NCBI GenBank assembly: GCA_037147415.1
Contig: JBAWVF010000086.1
Span: forward strand, 1 to 16,123
Origin: BOG-933 sp037147415
GTDB lineage: Bacteria; Pseudomonadota; Alphaproteobacteria; Azospirillales; Azospirillaceae
Direction: 5' to 3'
DNA length: 16,123 nucleotides
Within the stretch, counting starts at the first letter, position 1. Each line of letters starts with the position of its first letter. A program made the position numbers and the translations under genes. This document shows, piece by piece, positions 7,194 through 14,100 of this stretch. Below the pieces are notes generated by a model. That model was not told the DNA's origin. It was given only the letters and a program-made list of their open reading frames with translations, and made no database searches.

Positions 7194-8540
7194 TCAAACC
7201 CCCAGCCATTGGCGCAGCCCGGTCAGGGGGCGGCGGAAGAGATAGAGCAGCAGCGGCACCGGGCGGCCATGGACGTTGGCGGTGCCCTGAAGGCCGATGC
7301 GCGGCGGTTCATCGCCCGGCTCCAGGGTCGCGGTCAGGCGGTAGGCCATCACTCCGGCCGGCGTGAGATCGGCCTCGAAGCTGGCAGTGGCGAGGCGGGC
7401 CGGCAGCACCGCCAAGGGATCGTTGTCGAGGAAAAGCTCAATGCGGGCGCCGGCCGAAAGGGCGATGGCGTCGCGCACCGGCAGGGCGATGCGGGCTTCG
7501 ACCCGCGCCGGGTCGGCGATCTGTAGAATGCGCTGGCCGGTGACCACCGGGCGGCCGATCCAGTCGTTGGCGTCGGCAAAGACGGCGATGCCGGCGCGCT
7601 CGGCCTTGACCGTCACCCGCGCCAGCATGGCATGGGCATAGTCCAGTTCGGCGGCACGCAACTGGACCTGGGCTTCGAGCAGCGCCATCTGCCCGGCCTG
7701 CTTGCGGTCAGCAAAGGCACCCTGGACCGCCTGACGCAGCTCAGCCCGGGCAACGCCGAGGGTGCGTTCGGCCACCGTCGCCTGATTGCGCAAGGTGGTG
7801 TCGTCGAAGGCGAACAGCGGCTGGCCGGCGGTCACCGGCTGATTGGGCGCAACCAGGAAGCGGGCGATCACGCCGTCGATGGGAGCGGCCACCACCACCG
7901 GCTCGGTGGCCACGATCTCGACCGGAGCCAGCGCCGACTGGGACACCGGCAAGGTCAGCGACAGCAGCGCCAGGACAAGCGCGATCAGCGCCGGGCGCCG
8001 CAGACGCCGTGCCGTGCCCACCCGATGCCCCTTGCCGCCGGTGAGCGCCAGCCAGGCGTGGGCGTAGCAGCCGGCCAGCCGCACCACCAGGGCGACTTCT
8101 TCCGGTTGCCAGGCCCGGTCGCGGGCCAGCCATAGAACTCCAGGACGGCGACCGTCGGCGGCGACCAGCGGGCACCACAGCGCCTGCGACGGGCTCCATT
8201 CCGCCCACTCGCTCCGCTCCCGTTCGGGCAGGTTTTCTGGATCGACGAGGTGAATGCCTGCGGCCTCAGGACGAGCGGCGAGCCGTGCCGCCACCCGGCC
8301 GAGCCAGCGCAACGCCGGGGCGTCGCCGTCGAGCACCGCTACCCCCGACACCGCCTCGATCCGCTCTCCCGCCCCGGAGAGGACGGCGGCGAAGCGGTAC
8401 TCGACCAGCCGGCGCAGCTCGTTGACCATCGAGTAGCACAGACCTTCGACGGTTTCCGTGCGCCGGGCGGTTTCTTCCAACTGGAGAATGATCGGCAGAA
8501 CACCCTGATCAGGCGCGGATGGAGGGTCGGCCGGGGTCAT
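7194..8540 (-). CDS. GAF-domain HlyD-family membrane fusion protein
   Basis: The 448-residue product joins a cytoplasmic N-terminal region of about 170 residues, GAF-like by pattern, to a periplasmic adaptor. A single membrane helix lies at about 183-200 (PALIALVLALLSLTLPV) after a basic stretch. Then come a barrel-sandwich half (VVVAAPIDGVIARFLVAPNQPVT in pattern, 215-237), a helical hairpin of about 80 residues, and the second half with beta-barrel, ending in LLLYLFRRPLTGLRQWLGV. The start at 8540 is supported by an ATGA overlap with the preceding adaptor gene; an in-frame ATG at 8738 would add 66 Arg/Pro-rich residues encoded opposite real coding sequence and is rejected. GAF domains bind small ligands or mediate dimerisation, so this adaptor may sense a cytoplasmic signal. 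It is expected to bridge the inner membrane and the TolC channel. Confidence 0.88.
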   Translation of the reverse strand: MTPADPPSAPDQGVLPIILQLEETARRTETVEGLCYSMVNELRRLVEYRFAAVLSGAGERIEAVSGVAVLDGDAPALRWLGRVAARLAARPEAAGIHLVDPENLPERERSEWAEWSPSQALWCPLVAADGRRPGVLWLARDRAWQPEEVALVVRLAGCYAHAWLALTGGKGHRVGTARRLRRPALIALVLALLSLTLPVSQSALAPVEIVATEPVVVAAPIDGVIARFLVAPNQPVTAGQPLFAFDDTTLRNQATVAERTLGVARAELRQAVQGAFADRKQAGQMALLEAQVQLRAAELDYAHAMLARVTVKAERAGIAVFADANDWIGRPVVTGQRILQIADPARVEARIALPVRDAIALSAGARIELFLDNDPLAVLPARLATASFEADLTPAGVMAYRLTATLEPGDEPPRIGLQGTANVHGRPVPLLLYLFRRPLTGLRQWLGV

Positions 8541-9283
8541 GGCACGGGAAAGCGGGCGGTCCCGCTCATGCCCGAAACCAGCGTCCGCTCGGCATCGGCC
8601 GGCGTGCCGTAGACGGTGACGGTCTGGCTCACCGGATCGATCTGGGCGCCGAGGCGGGTGATGCGGCCGGGATAGGACCGGCCGGTCTCGTCGACGTCGA
8701 GAGTGAAGGGCTGGGCGGGCCTGAGCCAGACCAGCCACGCCGCCGGCACCACAAGGGCGATATCGGGATCGGCATCGTCGAGCACGCCCAGCAACGGTGC
8801 GTGCTGGGCCACAGTCTCGAAGGCGCGGGCCTTGAGTTCGACCACCCTGCCGTCGAAGGGCGCGGTAATGACGCAGTGTTCCACCGACAGCGATGCCGCA
8901 CGATGGTCGGCGCGCGCCTTCTCGGCATCGCTGCGGGCCATGGCGACATCGAGATCGCCGGTCGAGTGATGGGCGGCCAACATCTCCTGGGCATTCAGCT
9001 TGGCCTGGGCATGGTCGAGGGTCGCCTTGGCGGCCAGCTGAACCAGCTGATAGCCGCGGCAGTCAAATTCGATCAGCCGGTCGCCCTTGTGGAAGCGGTC
9101 GCCCTCCCGCAAGGGCAGACGGTCGATGCGGGCCGATATCTCGCTCGACAACATGGCCTGTTGGTGGGGCTGAACCACGGCACGAATCTGCCGGCTCGCC
9201 TCCGGCGGCGGCGCGGAATCGGCCGCCAGGGCTGGCCCGCCGATCCCGGCCAGCAGCAGGAGGATGACGCCGACCCGGACCAT
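8537..9283 (-). CDS. Periplasmic adaptor subunit (HlyD/RND membrane-fusion family)
   Basis: The 248-residue protein begins with a signal peptide (MVRVGVILLLLAGIGGPALA, likely cut after Ala20), so it is periplasmic. It shows the membrane-fusion layout: a first barrel-sandwich strand set (MLSSEISARIDRLPLREGDR, 45-64), a short alpha-hairpin, the second half (ITAPFDGRVVELKARAFETV), and a beta-barrel ending in GMSGTARFPVP. It is shorter than most RND adaptors, which suggests a compact hairpin. The ATG at 9283 shares a base with the TGA of the TolC gene (TGATG), and its own stop overlaps the next gene as ATGA, so translation is coupled on both sides. It probably docks to the TolC protein. No RND pump is encoded in the window. 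Confidence 0.9.
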   Translation of the reverse strand: MVRVGVILLLLAGIGGPALAADSAPPPEASRQIRAVVQPHQQAMLSSEISARIDRLPLREGDRFHKGDRLIEFDCRGYQLVQLAAKATLDHAQAKLNAQEMLAAHHSTGDLDVAMARSDAEKARADHRAASLSVEHCVITAPFDGRVVELKARAFETVAQHAPLLGVLDDADPDIALVVPAAWLVWLRPAQPFTLDVDETGRSYPGRITRLGAQIDPVSQTVTVYGTPADAERTLVSGMSGTARFPVP

Positions 9284-11103
9284 CAGGAGTTTCCAGCCGC
9301 AGGTTGCGGTGCCGGTTCCCCGATATCCTTCAGCAGGCGTCCGAGCGCCGTATCTCCCAGATGAATCTCCGGCACCGGCGGCTGCTCCTGGATCACCAGC
9401 ACGGTGCCGCCGCTTGTCACCGGCGGGGGTTCGGCCTGAGGCTGGGCCACGGCGACCGGAGTTTCAGCGGCCTTGGCGGCTTTCTTTGCCGCATCCAGGG
9501 CACGGGTCAGGGCGGAGCCGTCCTCCCAATGATGCAGGGTGGTGGCGATCGCCCCCGAGAGCGCCGGCAGGCTGTCGTCGGCCACCGCGTCGGGCAGCGG
9601 ATCGGCGCCCACCGAGACCATCACCGCGCCGTAGGCGTTCTGGAGATTGGCGTAAGCGGTGTCGCGGCGGAGGGCCGCGAACACGGTCTCGGCCTCGGCC
9701 TGGATCACCGCCAGATTGCCGATCTGCCGCGCCCGGCCGGCATTGTATTGCTGCTCGAATATCCGCCGCTCGACATTGGCCTGCTGGCGGGCGGTGACGT
9801 ATTCCTCGGTCGCCTGCTGGAGCCGAAGCGCCGCGACGTTGACCTGGGCCATCACCGCCATGCTCAGGGCCGCGTGCTTGACCTCCTTCAGCTTCTGGTC
9901 GGCATCGGCGAGATCGAGCCGGGCCGGAGTCGAGATCACGGTCAGCAGGTTCCAGGCGACGTTGAAGCCGTAGGAGGCCCACATGTGGTTGGTGCTGAAC
10001 TTGTTGGAATCGTAGTTGCCGCCGCCGGTGATGCTGACGCCGGGCAGCATTTCCAGCAGGATGCGCCTAGTCTCGGCGCCGCTGATCCGAGACTCGTAGG
10101 AGGCCTGGATCAGCTCCGGCCGGTTATAGAGCGCCACGTCGACGAGGTCGTCCGGCGAGGTCGCGAGCCGGGGAATCTTCGCCTCGGCAGCCTCGTCCGG
10201 CGACACGACGTGGAACTCGGTACCGGGCTTGAGGTTCATCAGCGCCGCCAGCTGAATCTTGGCGCCCACCAGCTCGCGCCGTAGCGCCCGCAGCCGCTCC
10301 AGGGTGGCCAGCAGGTTGCGCTGGTACTGCAACTCCTCCAGCGGTGCCCGGATCGAGCGCCGTTCGATGGTCTCGGCATCGCCCAGCGCCGCCTCGGTGC
10401 GCCGCAGCAAGGGATCGATCCGGCCCAGCAGCCGTTCGGCCGCCACTGCCCGCCAGTAGGTGGTGCGCACATCCTGGATGATGTTGTGGACGACCTTGCG
10501 CCGCTGCTCGTCGGCCATCAGCGCATGGTCGGCGCTCTGGCGGGCGCGGATGTAGCTGACGCCGAAGTCGAGGATGTTCCAGGTTGCCGCCGCCTGGGCG
10601 CTCCACATCTTGCGCTCGGTGGAGATCGAGGGCTCCAGCGACTGGCTGTGGGTCAGGACCGACTCGCTGGAGGACGAGGCGTCGTTGCTGCGGCTGGTGT
10701 AGCCGGCGGTCGACACCAGCTTGGGCAGCATGTCATAGCTGGCAAGATTGAGCTGCTTTTGCGAGACGACCTGATTGAGCATCTCGGCCTGATGGTCGAG
10801 ATTGAACTTCACCGCCCGCGCCATCGCCTCTTCCAAAGTGATGGGTGCGGCGACCGGGGCGCTGCTGCCGAAGATCAGCTCCTTGTCATGCTGGATCTGT
10901 GCCCACCGTTCCTCCGGCGTGAAGGGATCGGGCGACAGCGCGCAGCCGGCGACCGCCAGCGCGACACCGGATAGCAGCAGGCCGCGCAGGCGATTGCCAG
11001 CCGGGCGGCCCGAAAGAGGCATCGCTCTTGAAACGTGTCTGATGGTCATGAATTGATCCAGCTCGGTTCTGGGTCTCGGAAAGCGGCTTGGCTGAAACGT
11101 CAT
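9283..11103 (-). CDS. TolC-family outer membrane factor, probable lipoprotein
   Basis: The 606-residue product is an outer-membrane efflux/secretion channel of the TolC/OEP family. A hydrophobic stretch LLLSGVALAVAGC (42-54) with lipobox VAGC suggests lipid attachment at Cys54, as in several OEP proteins. Two repeated halves follow, with TolC-like helices such as ITLEEAMARAVKFNLDHQAE near residue 90 and QYNAGRARQIGNLAVIQAEA near residue 450. A Pro/Ala-rich tail of about 60 residues after the second half makes it longer than typical. The ATG at 11103 overlaps the giant gene's stop as ATGA but lacks a Shine-Dalgarno site; ATG 11049 (weak GGA upstream) or ATG 11022 would give a more usual signal peptide. 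It would form the exit pore for the operon's substrate, most likely the giant repeat protein encoded just upstream. Confidence 0.9.
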   Translation of the reverse strand: MTFQPSRFPRPRTELDQFMTIRHVSRAMPLSGRPAGNRLRGLLLSGVALAVAGCALSPDPFTPEERWAQIQHDKELIFGSSAPVAAPITLEEAMARAVKFNLDHQAEMLNQVVSQKQLNLASYDMLPKLVSTAGYTSRSNDASSSSESVLTHSQSLEPSISTERKMWSAQAAATWNILDFGVSYIRARQSADHALMADEQRRKVVHNIIQDVRTTYWRAVAAERLLGRIDPLLRRTEAALGDAETIERRSIRAPLEELQYQRNLLATLERLRALRRELVGAKIQLAALMNLKPGTEFHVVSPDEAAEAKIPRLATSPDDLVDVALYNRPELIQASYESRISGAETRRILLEMLPGVSITGGGNYDSNKFSTNHMWASYGFNVAWNLLTVISTPARLDLADADQKLKEVKHAALSMAVMAQVNVAALRLQQATEEYVTARQQANVERRIFEQQYNAGRARQIGNLAVIQAEAETVFAALRRDTAYANLQNAYGAVMVSVGADPLPDAVADDSLPALSGAIATTLHHWEDGSALTRALDAAKKAAKAAETPVAVAQPQAEPPPVTSGGTVLVIQEQPPVPEIHLGDTALGRLLKDIGEPAPQPAAGNS

Positions 11104-14100
11104 GCGGCGGCTTGGTCGTTGAGGCGGGCAACCACGTTCGCGATCCGGACCAACTCTTGGCAGTCGCGATCGAACTTGCCGGAGGCATCGGCGAACTGCT
11201 CGCTCAGCGACCGGCTGGCGGGACCGAACAGCCAGGCATGGGGTTGTGGTTCGGCCCGGGCCGGCGTTGGCTCGCCGCCACCCTGACCGTTCTGGCCGGG
11301 CTGCTGCGGCTGGCCGTGCTCCGGCCCCTGCTGCCCGCGCTCGCCCTGGGGCTGGCCCTGTTGTCCTCTGGCCGGTCCCTGACCTTGCTGGCCGCGTTCA
11401 CCCGGCGGGCTTCCGGTCCGGCCACCCTGCTGGCCGTGATCCTGGGCATTGGTCTCGCCCTGCTGCTGGCCGCCCTCCCCCGACGTTCCTTGGGGTGAAC
11501 GGCCACCGGTGCCGGCCGTGCTGTCGCCCCCGGTCCCGCCGGTACCGGGAGTGCCGGTTGCCGTGGTGCCGCCCGTGGGCGAACCGCCGGTGGAAGAGGT
11601 GCCGCCAAGGCCGCCAGTGCCGGAACCCGGCGTGGACGAAACGCCGGTCCCGCCGGTCGACGGCGTGGCACCGCCGATACCGGTGGAGGCGCCGCTGAAG
11701 CTCGAAGCACCCGTGCCGAACCCTCCGGAAAACCCGGTGGACGCCGCCGCGAAGCCGGAACCGCTGCCGGCAAAGCTTGAACTGCCCCCCAGGCTCTCGG
11801 AGAAGGTCGCCCCCGCTCCGCCCTGGCCGCTGCCGGTCCCGCTGGTTCCGGTGCTCGACGCATTCGAGATCATGCTGCCCGAGGACGGGGAGTTCATGTT
11901 CGAAGTGGTGATCAACCGGCTTCCGCTGTTGCCGGCCCCGGTATCGACGCTGCCGCCGTTCATGGCGCCGGTGGTGATCAGCCGGCTGCCGCTGTTGCCC
12001 GCTCCCGTATCGGTAGACCCCACGGTGCCGACGCCGATGGTCGTCGCGGTGTTCCCGGTCGGCGCCGTGCCGGTGCTGATGGCCGTGCTGGTGCTGACCG
12101 TCGGCGTCGGAGGCGGCGGCAGAGGTGGTGGCGGCGGTGACGACAGGGTTACCTTGACCGTGATCGTCTCGGAACGGGTCAAGCCGGCGGCATTGGTCAC
12201 CCTGACCGTGATCGGGAAGCTGCCCGTCGACGAGAAGTCGTAGCTGAGGGCGCTGTTCAGACTGACCTTGCCGGTGGTCTGGTCGATGGTGAACCGGCCG
12301 CCGGCATCGTCCGTGAGGTCGTAATGCAGCGTCTGCCCGGCGGGATCGCTGGCGCTCACCGTGCCGATGTCGGTTCCGGTTCCGGCCCGATTCGGAACCA
12401 CCAGAGTGCCGCCGACCGAGTTCGGAGCGGCGGTCTCGACGACGATGGTCTGGCCCGAGGAGGCGCCGCTGGTGTTGCCGGCGGCGTCGGTGGCCTTGGC
12501 GGTGATGGTATGGCTGCCGGCCCCGAGGGCCGAGGTCGCCACCGACCAATGGCCATCGCCACCGGCCGTGGTCGTCGCCACCAGGGTCGAGCCGTCATAG
12601 AGCCTCACCGTGCTCCCCGCCTCGGCGGTGCCGCTGAAGGTCGGCGTGGTGGCGGTGGTGACGCCGTCCGAGTCCGACCAACCGCTGTCGCTCGACGATG
12701 CCAGCGAGAGCTGCGACGGGGCCGACGGCGGAATATTATCGGCCACCGTGATGGTGAAGGCCTTGTCGAAGCTGTGACCGGCGGCGTCGGTGGTGCGGAC
12801 GTAAATCGCGTAGCTGCCGGGGGCGAGGTTGGAGGCGTTGTTGGCACGGAGCGTGCCGCCGCTGATGCTGAAGCTGCCGTTGGCGGCATCGTTGGTGCCG
12901 TTGCCGGCGACCAGCGCGTAGGTGTAGGTGCTCGGCCCGACATCGATGCTGGAGAAGGTGCCGACCGTGGCGTTACTGCCGCCGCTCTGGTTGACGCTGG
13001 TCGAGGTCAGGGAAATGTTGGTCGGCGTGGTATCGTCAACCACCGAGATGGTCAGCGCCTTGTCGTAGCTGTGCCCGGCGGCATCGGTGGTCCGGACATA
13101 GATGGCGTAGTTGCCGGCGGCAAGAGTCGAGGCGTTGGTCGCCCGGAGCGTGCCGCCGCTGATGTTGAAGCTGCCGTTGTCGGCGTCGTTGGTCCCGTTG
13201 CCGGTGACCAGCGCGTAGGTATAGGTGCTCGGCCCGACATCGCTGCTGGAGAAGGTGCCGACCGTCGCGTTGCTGCCGCCGCTCTGATTGACGCTGGTCG
13301 AGGTCAGGGCGATGTTGGTCGGCGTGGTGTTGTCGGCCACCGTAATGGTGAAGGCCTTGTCGTAGCTGTGCCCGGCCCCGTCGGTGGTGCGGACGTAGAT
13401 GGCATAACTGCCGGCGGCGAGGTTCGAAGAGTTATTGGCCCGCAGCGTGCCGCCGCTGATGTTGAAACTGCCGTTGTCGGCGTCGTTGGTGCCGTTGCCC
13501 GCCACCAGTGTGTAGGTGTAAGTGCTCGGCCCGACATCGGTGCTGGAGAAGGTGCCGACCGTCGCGTTGGCCCCGCCGCTCTGATTGACGCTGCTCGAAG
13601 TCAGGGCGATGTTGGTCGGGGTGGTGTTGTCAACCACCGTGATGGTAAAGGCTTTGTCGAAGCTGTGCCCGGCACCATCGGTGGTCCGGACATAGATGGC
13701 GTAGTTGCCGGCCGCGAGGTTCGATGAATTGTTGGCCCGCAGCGTGCCGCCACTGATGTTGAAGCTGCCGTTGTCGGCGTCATTGGTGCCGTTGCCGCTG
13801 ACCAGAGTGTAGGTATAGGTGCTCGGCCCGACATCGCTGCTGGAGAAGGTGCCGACCGTGGCGTTGGACCCGCCGCTCTGATTGACGCTGGTTGAACTCA
13901 GCGAGATGTTGGTCGGGGTGGTGTTGTCGGCCACCGTGATCGTGAAGGCCTTGTCGAAGGTGTGTCCGGCGGCGTCGGTGGTCCGGACATAGATGGCGTA
14001 GCTGCCGGCGGCGAGACTGGAGGCGTCGTTGGCGCGGAGCGAGCTGCCGCTGATGTTGAAGCTGCCGTTGTCGGCATCGTTGGTACCGTTACCGCTGACC

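Noticed and set aside
4830..7526. A + strand open frame of about 900 codons
   Set aside because: It lies opposite the well-supported M50 fusion and receiver genes; its product is Gly/Arg/Gln/Asp-rich with no domain, as expected of an antisense frame in G+C-rich DNA.
8541..8738. N-terminal extension of the GAF adaptor to an ATG at 8738
   Set aside because: The extra 66 residues are Arg/Pro/His-rich and out of frame with the adaptor gene that truly occupies this stretch; the ATGA overlap at 8540 is the better start.
12324..13727. A + strand open frame with its own repeating VGGADVDG-type pattern
   Set aside because: Its periodicity simply mirrors the 297/300-bp repeats of the giant gene on the other strand; it has no recognisable fold or ribosome binding site.
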